Of a stretch of DNA of 64,000 bases, positions 51,262 to 61,717 are shown one piece after another. The translations under genes were made by a program, and so were the position numbers. The notes beneath the pieces are model-generated. The model saw only the letters and a list, made by a program, of their open reading frames with translations. It did not search any database and was not told the DNA's origin. Source of the stretch: Callipepla californica brunnescens (Eukaryota; Chordata; Aves; Galliformes; Odontophoridae); the NCBI GenBank assembly GCA_023055505.1, contig JALIRH010000008.1, positions 5,767,775 to 5,831,774 on the forward strand, written 5' to 3'. Within the stretch, counting starts at the first letter, position 1, and the number at the start of each line of letters is the position of its first letter.

Positions 51262-52629
51262 TCAGTCTGATTCCAAAATATCGGTGGAAGTCAAAAACTA
51301 CAGTATTACTTAAAAAATAAATAAATAAAATAACAAATTAATTCGATTCATAAAAATCTAGGTACAAAAAAAAAAAAAAGAAAACCTGGAAAAAATGCCA
51401 AGTCATACTTTAGGGCTAACATCATTCCTTATTACAACTAGGAGGCAGCTGGTATGTCGTGTAGCACCTATTTTCAACATTTCTAAAGGTTAATGCGTGT
51501 GCTGGTTTCAGAGATACTGCATTAGACTCATGGAAAATAAGGTGTGATAAGTGCAAGGTATGTTTCTTGCAGCCAAAGCCGCTACTACTGCACTATGGCA
51601 TGAGTTTACTGAAAGAGCCAAACACAATGCTGTCCACGGTTCAGTACTGTTAGCAGTGAGCGAGCCGATACTGGAAATGAGCCTGCTCCTACCAACAGCA
51701 GTCATGGAAAGAAATCCCTGTTCTACTGTGCCAACCACAAATGAGTCAACAAATCCAGTTTCAGTATACATTTCAGTATACATTTCAGTATACTTTCCTT
51801 GCTCCAATCTAAGAAGAAAGAAAGCCTTCACAGTACTGGCTTCATCAGTCCAGTAGGGACATGCCTACATCACCTGCTGTTCTAAAGGACGACAGCTTGT
51901 CAAACTGGACTCCAAATTTAGGTGTTATGAAATTACAGCTTTGCTAAGTCTAAAAGTTGAGTTCTACACATGATCACTGAGGTTATCGATCTTGTGAACC
52001 GTGATCTTGAAAACCACACCTCTAGGTAGATAAATCCAGCTCCCTCCTCTACAACGCCTGCAGAATGATAAAGAAAGAAAGAAGGAAAACAATGAAGAGA
52101 AACTGACTGTGTATCCACAGTCTTAGCCACAATCTTAAGGTAAGATGCTTTGTATCTTCAACACTTTCTACGAAGGGACCATATTAAAGATCAAATGGTA
52201 GGTGAAATAATTCCTATTGCAACCCACTAATTAGCATTTAACCATCACAAAGGAGACAACTTGGTTACAGCTCCTAGGTACATGTTTTTTTTTCTTTGAA
52301 TTACAGAAAAAAGATTCAAAAACTTTGCTATAAATAGTTTCTATTACTCTTGCTCTATCAGTCATAGGAAGACTTCCAGACCATGACCAGAAAAGCTGTG
52401 CTCCTCTTGCACAGGCAAGGACATAAAAGCTGGAAGCACCTACTGCCCAAGTTTCCTCATGTGATGAAAGCTGAAGTGCTTGTAAATTAAAAACACAGGA
52501 ACAAGAGAGCTCTTAAAGCAAATGTGGAAGTAGTACAGCATTTAACAAGCAGTCATCCTCTCTGTTAGATATGTCACTGCGTGGACTTCTTGGTAGGTAT
52601 GGTAACTTGCCACACCCGGGCTTCTACTC
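51262..52629 (+). other. Shortened intergenic spacer of unit 3
   Basis: Spacer sequence of units 1 and 2 with the central 2,251 bp missing. The scar is at 51,758-51,793. No gene recognised. Confidence 0.65.
51759..51793 (+). repeat. Deletion scar with three copies of a 12-bp unit (unit 3)
   Basis: TTTCAGTATACA occurs twice, followed by TTTCAGTATAC, at the exact deletion junction. Full-length units have this motif once (48,225 in unit 2), so two extra copies were added when the deletion formed. Confidence 0.93.
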
Positions 52630-53004
52630 ATCAAGTTTAAACAGTTCTTAATCTGAGTTTAACTTTATATTCTTATTTGTATTTCAGTAGTGAGAACCAT
52701 TTCTAAGTCTGAAAGTTTGTCTACTCCTTTCTACTCATTTGCAATACAAGCTGGTCTCATAAAAGAGGTTATTTCTTCCTATAGATTGAACAACATACAG
52801 GTGCAATAAGGAAAGCCTCAACAAAGAAGTGTTTTAAGTAAGTAAATTACAAAAAGAGGAAGCAAATAACAAATAATGTAAGAGTAACATAAGAAAATAG
52901 CATCTCCAGACCTCTGCTTTCCAGTTGAGATTAAGCAAGAAGCTGGAGGTCATGGCTTTCACACGCAGAAAGAACTTTTTGAGATACAGCAACTGAAACA
53001 GGAG

Positions 53005-53063
53005 GTGGGAACTAGACGGTCCTTAAGGCCCCTTCCAACCCAAGCCATTCTCTGGTTTTATGA
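53005..53063 (+). mobile_element. CR1 3'-end fragment (unit 4, upstream)
   Basis: Same CR1 tail as in the other units. Confidence 0.85.
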
Positions 53064-53376
53064 AACTACTCAGCTCTGCTCTCAGCTCATGGTCACAGTC
53101 ACCCCTAAGAGGGAAACTAAGCAAGGTTAGGATAAGGGACAGTAAGCACTGTCTCTTTACCTCTTGGCAAGGAATACCAGGGGGAGGATTTATTAGTTTA
53201 TGTTATATGCCAGTGCTATTGCAGCTAGTGTATGCATCAGTGGCAATCCAAAATCTGTTGCAATGGTTGCTCCAATAAAGCATTTCTTTTCAATGTTTGG
53301 GAAACTGCCCCTGTGAAAGTCCTTGGGTGGACTCTGACAGGGAAACAGCAAAGCTATTAATGTGACAACTGCCGGC

Positions 53377-53776
53377 ATGCAAATCTGCATCTACCCGTGT
53401 GCTCTGTGATGTCACGGAGAGTCACGGTCAGCCCGTGACCTCACAATAGGGCGAGTGCCTATGAACGCAGCGAGCACCCAGCCCACCTTCAGTCTGCTGG
53501 CGACTGTCGAGGAGTCAGTGTCTTCCTGCTGGAGCACGAGACCTCGAGACCTTGCCAGGTGTAGTGAGACGTCAGAGTCCTGTGAGCGGATTACCCGTCA
53601 CCAAGGATCCGCTCCAGGAACGCCGGACGTCAGAGGTCCTGCCAGAGACGCACGAGGAGTCCGTCACTGGTGGGACAAGCGAGAGGTGCTGAGGGCCGGA
53701 GGCCGCTGACGGCTCTGCCACAGGCAGCCTCCAGACTCAGTCCTCTGAGCACCTCCGTGCCAGGGCAGCTGCGGCC
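53377..53776 (+). promoter_or_regulatory. Promoter and leader of RING gene B2
   Basis: Octamer at 53,377-53,384 and CRE-like TGATGTCA at 53,407-53,414. Upstream ORF from ATG 53,461 to 53,709 (82 codons), the type B long form. This is the only octamer/CRE pair upstream of both B2 and A1'. Confidence 0.55.
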
Positions 53777-54193
53777 ATGAGCCGGGAGGCAGCTGCCAAC
53801 GGGAGCCAGGAGGCTCAAGAGGAGGAGATGTGCCCCATCTGCCTCGGCCCGCTGGACAACCGCGTCTACATTATCCCCTGCAGGCACAGCTTCTGCAGGG
53901 GCTGCATTGAGCGCTGGGCCACCGAGAGCGCCAGCTGCCCACTGTGCCGCGGTGTGATTGAGAGCATCGTGCCACAGCTCCCAGCAAACGCCGCCGCCCG
54001 CCGACCACGGAGAAGGCGCCAGAGGCGTCAACGGCGGCGGGAAAGGAGAAGGTACTGGCACACCTCGGACCGACGCCGACGACGCAGGTTCTCCAGGCCT
54101 CCTCTCCAGATCATCTACCAACTCGTCTGGCGGTGGGAGCTGAGTGGGCCCATCAGGATCCAGCTACGGTTGGACATTGAATACAGCGAATAG
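53777..54193 (+). CDS. RING-finger protein, type B (B2)
   Basis: 138 aa, same architecture as B1. Arg29 replaces Cys in the loop between the second and third zinc ligands, and Ile113 replaces Thr. It ends at the same in-frame TAG as B1, so that stop predates the separation of the two copies. The frame after the TAG remains open to 54,715, longer than in B1 because the downstream sequence differs. No AATAAA follows before A1', so its transcript probably continues into the A1' coding region. Confidence 0.8.
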   Translation: MSREAAANGSQEAQEEEMCPICLGPLDNRVYIIPCRHSFCRGCIERWATESASCPLCRGVIESIVPQLPANAAARRPRRRRQRRQRRRERRRYWHTSDRRRRRRFSRPPLQIIYQLVWRWELSGPIRIQLRLDIEYSE

Positions 54194-54715
54194 CTGAGAT
54201 GGGTCCAAGAGCAGCAGTGTGGCTACAGGGACCATGCACGGGCCCGCACCAGGCCCGCTTCTGAGCGGGCGGCCCGAGCTCACCTGGGGACAGCACGGGA
54301 ATGGGAAAGCGCTGGTGGGGAGAAGGCTGAGGCACTGCACAGCTCTTCTGCCTCGCTCAGCTCTACGGACATCACCTCCCCACACTGTGTCAGTAGAAGC
54401 GCTGCCAGCGGCTCGAGCTCATCGCTCCATTCCCGTCTGCTCAGCCCCAGTGAGACCCAGCGTCCAGGTCTGGGCTCCTCATTACAGCAGAGACCTGGGC
54501 ACGCTGCAAGGAGCCAAAAGAACAGCAGCCAAGCTGCTGGAGGACAGAAGCATCTCTCCTGCGAGGAAAGAGCTGGGACTGAATGCTCCTCCCGACAAAG
54601 AGAAGCGCGGGGGGATCTTTCAATTTCAGAAAGATCTGCTGTTCCCGCTGGAGCACGAGACCTCGAGACCTTGCCAGGCGTAGTGAGACGTCAGAGTCCT
54701 GCGAGCGGGACCTGA
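54194..54715 (+). other. Detached C-terminal frame downstream of B2, with unique segment
   Basis: Open for 173 codons in the B2 frame, to TGA 54,713-54,715. The first part matches the Ser-rich tail frame of B1. From about 54,529 to 54,641 it carries about 113 bp seen in no other unit here, then runs into type A leader DNA. The unique part may be the original 3' end of a longer gene, lost from other units, or foreign sequence picked up at the junction. Confidence 0.45.
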
Positions 54716-54912
54716 TCCTCCTGTGACCTCCAGTCACCAAGGATCCGCTCCAGGAACGCCAGACGTCAGAGGTCCTGCCAGAGACGCACGAGAAGTCCGT
54801 CACTGGTGGGACAAGCGAGAGGTGCTGAGGGCCGGAGGCCGCTGACGGCTCTGCCACAGGCAGCCTCCAGACTCAGTCCTCTGAGCACCTCCGTGCCAGG
54901 GCAGCTGCGGCC
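54642..54912 (+). promoter_or_regulatory. Truncated leader of A1' (no octamer, no CRE-like TGATGTCA)
   Basis: Matches the A1 leader only from position 44,186 onward. The octamer, the TGATGTCA site and the upstream-ORF start are missing; the two GACGTCA cores remain. Transcription of A1' from its own promoter is therefore doubtful. Confidence 0.65.
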
Positions 54913-55440
54913 ATGAGCCAGGAGGCAGCTGCCAACGGGAGCCAGGAGCCACAGGCGCGGCCGGCGGAGGCCAATGAAGAGATGTGCTCCATCTGCCTCG
55001 GCCCGCTGGACAACACGGTCCGCATTATCCCCTGCAGGCACACCTTCTGCAGGGACTGCATTGAGCTCTGGGCCGAGGAGAACGCCACCTGCCCACTGTG
55101 CCGCCAGCGCATCGGCTCGCTCGTGAGAGTCGCACCACGGCCCCCAGCGAACGCGGCTGCCCGCCAACTATGGGGAAGGCGCCCGAGGCGCCAAGAGCGG
55201 CGCGAAAGAAGTAGATCGCCACAGCGGTCCCGGAGCATCTCACCCCATCGCGCAAGGCGCAGCCCCTCCAGGCATCCCCACCGGCTCGTCCGCAGCCTCT
55301 CCTGGCAGTGGGAGCTGAATAGGAGCAGCCGGTCCCGGTCACCGTCGGACATCGGGGAGGCCGAATGGCAGAGACAGCTCCAAGAGCAGCAGTGGGGCTC
55401 CGGGGACCACGCACGGGCCCGCACCAGGCCTCGCTTCTGA
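54913..55440 (+). CDS. RING-finger protein, type A (A1'), promoter-less copy
   Basis: 175 aa with all RING ligands present. It keeps the A1-specific residues His112 and Gln153, which identifies it as the duplicate of A1. Two changes are Arg3Gln and Ser44Thr; Thr44 is also the A2 state and could reflect gene conversion. Because it lacks the upstream half of the usual leader and follows B2 without a poly(A) signal between them, expression probably depends on readthrough from the B2 promoter, as the second frame of a shared mRNA. It has the normal downstream poly(A) signal. Confidence 0.8.
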   Translation: MSQEAAANGSQEPQARPAEANEEMCSICLGPLDNTVRIIPCRHTFCRDCIELWAEENATCPLCRQRIGSLVRVAPRPPANAAARQLWGRRPRRQERRERSRSPQRSRSISPHRARRSPSRHPHRLVRSLSWQWELNRSSRSRSPSDIGEAEWQRQLQEQQWGSGDHARARTRPRF

Positions 55441-55792
55441 GCGGGCGTCCCGAACTCACCTGGGGACAGCACGGGAATGGGAAAGCGCTGGCGGGGAGAA
55501 GGCTGAGGCACTGCACAGCTCTTCTGCCTCACTCAGCTCTACGGGCATCGCCTCCCCGCACTGTGTCAGTAGAAGCGCTGCCAGCGGCTCGAGCTCATCG
55601 CTCCATTCCCGTCTGCTCAGCCCCGGTGAGACCCAGCATCCAGGTCTGGGCTCCTCATTACGACAGAGACCTGGGCACGCTGCAAAGAGCCCAAAGAACA
55701 GCAGAGACAAAGAGAAGGTGTGGGGAGGGAAACTTGGAAGTATCAATAAATTATGGGAAATCACAAAATTGGTGGTAGAGCAGTTGCTTTGA
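55439..55792 (+). other. Detached C-terminal frame downstream of A1'
   Basis: Shifted Ser-rich frame, open to TGA 55,790-55,792, as after A1. Confidence 0.5.
55745..55750 (+). terminator. Poly(A) signal AATAAA (A1', probably shared with B2)
   Basis: Canonical hexamer at the usual distance. It is the first one after B2 as well. Confidence 0.55.
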
Positions 55793-55888
55793 ATTTCCTT
55801 TTGAGAGATTAAATATGAACTCAACTTGGATCCTGATGTAATCAGAATGCAGGGAATGGGGAAAGCCTTGACTTGTTTCAGCAACAAC

Positions 55889-55938
55889 ATGATCTTTGTA
55901 GTCCCTTCCCACCTAAGCCATTCTGTGATTCTGTGAAA
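55889..55938 (+). mobile_element. CR1 3'-end fragment (unit 4, downstream)
   Basis: Equivalent of the other downstream CR1 tails. Confidence 0.9.
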
Positions 55939-58900
55939 TCAGTCTGATTCCAAAATATCGGTGGAAGTCAAAAACTACAGTATTACTTAAAAAATAAATA
56001 AATAAAATAACAAATTAATTCGATTCATAAAAATCTAGGTACAAAAAAAAAAAAAAGAAAACCTGGAAAAAATGCCAAGTCATACTTTAGGGCTAACATC
56101 ATTCCTTATTACAACTAGGAGGCAGCTGGTATGTCGTGTAGCGCCTATTTTCAACATTTCTGAAGGTTAATGCGTGTGCTGGTTTCAGAGATACTGCATT
56201 AGACTCATGGAAAATAAGCTGTGATAAGTGCAAGGTATGTTTCTTGCAGCCAAAGCCGCATGCACTATGGCATGAGTTTACTGAAAGAGCCAAACACAAT
56301 GCTGTCCACGGTTCAGTACTGTTAGCAGTGAGCGAGCCGATACTGGAAATGAGCCTGCTCCTACCAACAGCAGTCATGGAAAGAAATCCCTGTTCTACTG
56401 TGCCAACCACAAATGAGTCAACAAATCCATAGCATGACATAGTTGGTGCCAGTGACTGCGACTGGAGACGTCCACAATGTACGTCTGCTTCACAACAGCA
56501 TCTCAGAAGGAATCAGAGCGCTAACAGAAAACAATGGTCCTTACACATAGGGATAGGAACCTATAGAGACATGAATGATCAGAAATAGAAAAAAATGTCA
56601 GTTGTGTTGGATGGTCACACAGAGAAACGACAAAAAATAAAACCTGGCAGTACACAGATTTCAACTTAGATGTTCTAGAAACCTATTTAACTGAAACAAC
56701 CCTCGTTTTTTTAGGGGGGCATATTTATGCAAATAGATAATAGAACTTGGTAAACATTTCAGCAGCTGCAGCAGCTGATGCCAGGCTTTGCTTTACCCAG
56801 GTTGTTTGGTTTTGTTTTGTCCCATCTCTAAACAAGATCTCGTAGAACACCTCAGTAGGACTCATATCCTTTTAATTCCCATGAATTAGATGCAGTTGTA
56901 ATTTATCTATAAATAAAGCAAAGCTCCATCCCTCAAAACAATGCCGCAGGAACCTCTGCTGTGCTTGAGGAGTCACTTCCAAAAGCGTACATCAGAATTC
57001 TGGCCACATGGTCATATTTTGGTATAGGAGAAGCAGTAAACTTGCCAAATTGACTTTCTCAGTGAAGAGTAAACAGGTAGAAGCGTTCCACAATTAAAAG
57101 CATGCGTTGGTTTCCCAGGTACGTATGAACCAGACACAAGTGTGTCTCTGAATAGTTTTTTATATAATGTGAACATCGTGCTCATTATAAGACTGCAATT
57201 TCAGGTGAAGCTGCCATTTACTGTGCATTTATTTGCCTAGTATTTAAATTAGTTTGGGCACCCACATACGTTTCTGCACTTACAGCAACAATGACAGAGC
57301 AGCTGAGCTCTGTTCCTAGAAGCTAATTCCTTAAGTTCCAGTACATGGAACAAGGTGTGACTTCACATGACAGCAGAGAATCCAGAATCCTTCAGAGGCT
57401 CAAGGCACACGCAGTCAGTGCAGGGGCTTCAGGATGTCACGGCTGTGCAGTTCAGGGAGGAAAAGGATGCTTAAACTTTAAACATCAATGGTAAATTCCT
57501 GGTGATGACAGCAGCATGGACAGCCTTCCCTGAGTTTTACTTATGCCCCATAGCGAGGCTAAAAGAAGAGATGGAAACATAGCACTACTCGCTGCTGCGT
57601 TTGGTAAAAGCTTACAGCAATGCGTTTCTCTTGAGCTTTGCCCCACCACCACACGTTCCTATTTGCTCTCTGTACCTGCAGTTGGGTGGTGCTCTTTGTG
57701 CCAGATGCTTCCAAACACCTTATTTTAAACACTGCAGTTCTCCTCTGAAGGAACCATTGCAATCTAAATTAAAAAAGGGGGGAGTGAGGCAGTTCATTCT
57801 GGCCACTACACATTGTCTGTTTCTCATGGCTCTGTATCCACAAAGAACATTTCCTAAGGAATTTTTTTGTTTGTTTTTTAGTATTTTTTTTATTCAAGCA
57901 AACAAAGCATTTCCACTTCATGATCACCAGACCTTCTCTCATGAGATAAACAAAAATGAATAAAGGCCCTAAATTATCTCAAGTATGAGGAATTAAAAGC
58001 ACTGTGAGGTTTATAAACTGTGTTTTTGAAAATCACTGCTGCAGAGCCCAGCAGCCCAGCTTCCCCTTGGAGCATCACGCCCCGTCTCAACTAGACACCG
58101 CTTTTTTCATTTAACTTTCTCAAAACATTCACCTAACTGCACTTTTCCAGCAAGTTTCTCCAAATTAGAGAAACTTCTGCAGAAACCATCTGCTTGACAT
58201 TGCTTACATATAATAAAATATCACCTGTTGTATTGGAAATGTTTGGGGGTCTTTACCTGGGAACCAAAATCAGCATGCTGACTCAGGCAGATCTCCCCCT
58301 GATGTCAGTGGGAACTGTACCTGAACGAGCACTGCTGGAACCGATGCGCAGTTTGCTGTTGTAGTGATTGCTGCTGAGTGACACGAGAACATATGGTTAT
58401 AGTTTAGTAATACCAACTGTATAGGAGATGAGGAGGAATTTTTTTTTGGCATCTTGGGCTTGCTGCTTTTTTGTAGCCATCAGAAACACTCAAATGATTC
58501 ACACAAATCTGTTTCCATAAGAGCTTCAAGTGAAGTTAGAATCTAGCTCAACAGAAACAGTTTCAGAGAACTCACTGGGATAAAAACATGGAATGCCAGA
58601 ATACTACACATAAAGTCTAGAATTCAGTGCTGCAATCCCTCGACAGATGGCATTATATTACCTCTGGATGAATGCAGGCATTTCAGTATACTTTCCTTGC
58701 TCCAATCTAAGAAGAAAGAAAGCCTTCACAGTACTGGCTTCATCAGTCCAGTAGGGACATGCCTACATCACCTGCTGTTCTAAAGGACGACAGCTTGTCA
58801 AACTGGACTCCAAATTTAGGTGTTATGAAATTACAGCTTTGCTAAGTCTAAAAGTTGAGTTCTACACATGATCACTGAGGTTATCGATCTTGTGAACCGT

Positions 58901-59527
58901 GATCCTGAAAGCCACACCTCTAGGTAGATAAATCCAGCTCCCTCCTCTACAACACCTGCAGAATGATAAAGAAAGAAAGAAGGAAAACAATGAAGAGAAA
59001 CTGACTGTGTATCCACAGTCTTAGCCACAATCTTAAGGTAAGATGCTTTGTATCTTCAACACTTTCTACGAAGGGACCACATTAAAGATCAAATGGTAGG
59101 TGAAATAATTCCTATTGCAACCCACTAATTAGCATTTAACCATCACAAAGGAGACAACTTGGTTACAGCTCCTAGGTACGTGTTTTTTTTTCTTTGAATT
59201 ACAGAAAAAAGATTCAAAAACTTTGCTATAAATAGTTTCTATTACTCTTGGTCTATCAGTCATAGGAAGACTTCCAGACCATGACCAGAAAAGCTGTGCT
59301 CCTCTTGCACAGGCAAGGACATAAAAGCTGGAAGCACCTACTGCCCAAGTTTCCTCATGTGATGAAAGCTGAAGTGCTTGTAAATTAAAAACACAGGAAC
59401 AAGAGAGCTCTTAAAGCAAATGTGGAAGTAGTACAGCATTTAACAAGCAGTCATCCTCTCTGTTAGATATGTCACTGCGTGGACTTCTTGGTAGGTATGG
59501 TAACTTGCCACACCCGGGCTTCTACTC
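55939..59527 (+). other. Intergenic spacer of unit 4
   Basis: Full-length spacer, nearly identical to that of unit 2. The domain-less 120-codon frame lies at 57,601-57,963. No gene recognised. Confidence 0.6.
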
Positions 59528-59902
59528 ATCAAGTTTAAACAGTTCTTAATCTGAGTTTAACTTTAAATTCTTATTTGTATTTCAGTAGTGAGAACCATTT
59601 CTAAGTCTGAAAGTTTGCCTACTCCTTTCTACTCATTTGCAATACAAGCTGGTCTCATAAAAGAGGTTATTTCTTCCTATAGATTGAACAACATACAGGT
59701 GCAATAAGGAAAGCCTCAACAAAGAAGTGTTTTAAGTAAGTAAATTACAAAAAGAGGAAGCAAATAACAAATAATGTAAGAGTAACATAAGAAAATAGCA
59801 TCTCCAGACCTCTGCTTTCCAGTTGAGATTAAGCAAGAAGCTGGAGGTCATGGCTTTCACACGCAGAAAGAACTTTTTGAGATACAGCAACTGAAACAGG
59901 AG

Positions 59903-59961
59903 GTGGGAACTAGACGGTCCTTAAGGCCCCTTCCAACCCAAGCCATTCTCTGGTTTTATGA
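59903..59961 (+). mobile_element. CR1 3'-end fragment (unit 5, upstream)
   Basis: Same CR1 tail as in the other units. Confidence 0.85.
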
Positions 59962-60274
59962 AACTACTCAGCTCTGCTCTCAACTCATGGTCACAGTCAC
60001 CCCTAAGAGGGAAACTAAGCAAGGTTAGGATAAGGGACAGTAAGCACTGTCTCTTTACCTCTTGGCAAGGAATACCAGGGGGAGGATTTATTAGTTTATG
60101 TTATATGCCAGTGCTATTGCAGCTAGTGTATGCATCAGTGGCAATCCAAAATCTGTTGCAATGGTTGCTTCAATAAAGCATTTCTTTTCAATGTTTGGGA
60201 AACTGCCCCTGTGAAAGTCCTTGGGTGGACTCTGACAGGGAAACAGCAAAGCTATTAATGTGACAACTGCCGGC

Positions 60275-60691
60275 ATGCAAATCTGCATCTACCCGTGTGC
60301 TCTGTGATGTCACGGAGAGTCACGGTCAGCCCGTGACCTCACAATAGAGCGAGTGCCTATGAACGCAGCGAGCACCCAGCCCACCTTCAGTCTGCTGGCG
60401 ACTGTCGAGGAGTCAGTGTCTTCCTGCTGGAGCACGAGACCTCGAGACCTTGCCAGGCGTAGTGAGACGTCAGAGTCCTGCGAGTGGGACATGATCCTCC
60501 TGTGACCTCCAGTCACCAAGGATCCGCTCCAGGAACGCCAGACGTCAGAGGTCCTGCCAGAGACGCACGAGAAGTCCGTCACTGGTGGGACAAGCGAGAG
60601 GTGCTGAGGGCCGGAGGCCGCTGACGGCTCTGCCACAGGCAGCCTCCAGACTCAGTCCTCTGAGCACCTCCGTGCCAGGGCAGCTGCGGCC
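60275..60691 (+). promoter_or_regulatory. Promoter and leader of RING gene A2'
   Basis: Octamer at 60,275-60,282 and CRE-like TGATGTCA at 60,305-60,312. Upstream ORF from ATG 60,359 to TGA 60,503-60,505 (48 codons). Sequence matches the A2 leader. Confidence 0.55.
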
Positions 60692-61219
60692 ATGAGCCGG
60701 GAGGCAGCTGCCAACGGGAGCCAGGAGCCACAGGCGCGGCCGGCGGAGGCCAATGAAGAGATGTGCTCCATCTGCCTCGGCCCGCTGGACAACACGGTCC
60801 GCATTATCCCCTGCAGGCACACCTTCTGCAGGGACTGCATTGAGCTCTGGGCCGAGGAGAACGCCACCTGCCCACTGTGCCGCCAGCGCATCGGCTCGCT
60901 CGTGAGAGTCGCACCACGGCCCCCAGCGAACGCGGCTGCCCGCCAACTATGGGGAAGGCGCCCGAGGCGCCAAGAGCGGCGCGAAAGAAGTAGATCGCCA
61001 CAGCGGTCCCGGAGCATCTCACCCCAACGCGCAAGGCGCAGCCCCTCCAGGCATCCCCACCGGCTCGTCCGCAGCCTCTCCTGGCAGTGGGAGCTGAATA
61101 GGAGCAGCCGGTCCCGGTCACCATCGGACATCGGGGAGGCTGAATGGCGGAGACAGCTCCAAGAGCAGCAGTGGGGCTCCGGGGACCACGCACGGGCCCG
61201 CACCAGGCCTCGCTTCTGA
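60692..61219 (+). CDS. RING-finger protein, type A (A2')
   Basis: 175 aa, identical to A2, including Thr44, Gln112 and Arg153. I saw no nucleotide difference from A2 within the coding region, while a few substitutions occur in the flanks. It has a complete leader and its own poly(A) signal. Confidence 0.82.
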   Translation: MSREAAANGSQEPQARPAEANEEMCSICLGPLDNTVRIIPCRHTFCRDCIELWAEENATCPLCRQRIGSLVRVAPRPPANAAARQLWGRRPRRQERRERSRSPQRSRSISPQRARRSPSRHPHRLVRSLSWQWELNRSSRSRSPSDIGEAEWRRQLQEQQWGSGDHARARTRPRF

Positions 61220-61571
61220 GCGGGCGTCCCGAACTCACCTGGGGACAGCACGGGAATGGGAAAGCACTGGCGGGGAGAAGGCTGAGGCACTGCACAGCTC
61301 TTCTGCCTCACTCAGCTCTACGGACATCGCCTCCCCGCACTGTGTCAGTAGAAGCGCTGCCAGCGGCTCGAGCTCATCGCTCCATTCCCGTCTGCTCAGC
61401 CCCGGTGAGACCCAGCGTCCAGGTCTGGGCTCCTCATTACGACAGAGACCTGGGCACGCTGCAAAGAGCCCAAAGAACCGCAGAGACAAAGAGAAGGTGT
61501 GGGGAGGGAAACTTGGAAGTATCAATAAATTATGGGAAATCACAAAATTGGTGGTAGAGCAGTTGCTTTGA
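61218..61571 (+). other. Detached C-terminal frame downstream of A2'
   Basis: Shifted Ser-rich frame, open to TGA 61,569-61,571. Confidence 0.5.
61524..61529 (+). terminator. Poly(A) signal AATAAA (A2')
   Basis: Canonical hexamer about 305 bp after the A2' stop. Confidence 0.55.
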
Positions 61572-61667
61572 ATTTCCTTTTGAGAGATTAAATATGAACT
61601 CAACTTGGATCCTGATGTAATCAGAATGCAGGGAATGGGGAAAGCCTTGACTTGTTTCAGCAACAAC

Positions 61668-61717
61668 ATGATCTTTGTAGTCCCTTCCCACCTAAGCCGT
61701 TCTGTGATTCTGTGAAA
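61668..61717 (+). mobile_element. CR1 3'-end fragment (unit 5, downstream)
   Basis: Equivalent of the other downstream CR1 tails; shares the GCCGTTCTG variant with unit 3. Confidence 0.9.

Larger units (their letters stand above)
49072..52629 (+). repeat. Array unit 3 (3,558 bp, carries RING gene A2; internal deletion)
   Basis: Same start as the other units and a 72-codon frame at 49,502-49,720, but the spacer is shortened by a 2,251-bp deletion. The net length loss is 2,221 bp because 25 bases were added at the junction and five near 51,582-51,590. Confidence 0.95.
52630..59527 (+). repeat. Composite array unit 4 (6,898 bp, carries B2 and A1')
   Basis: Starts as an ordinary type B unit (72-codon frame at 53,060-53,278, B2 at 53,777). 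At about 54,642 it switches to the middle of a type A leader, then runs as a normal type A unit to 59,527. The result is two RING genes 1,136 bp apart (start to start) in one unit. Confidence 0.95.
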
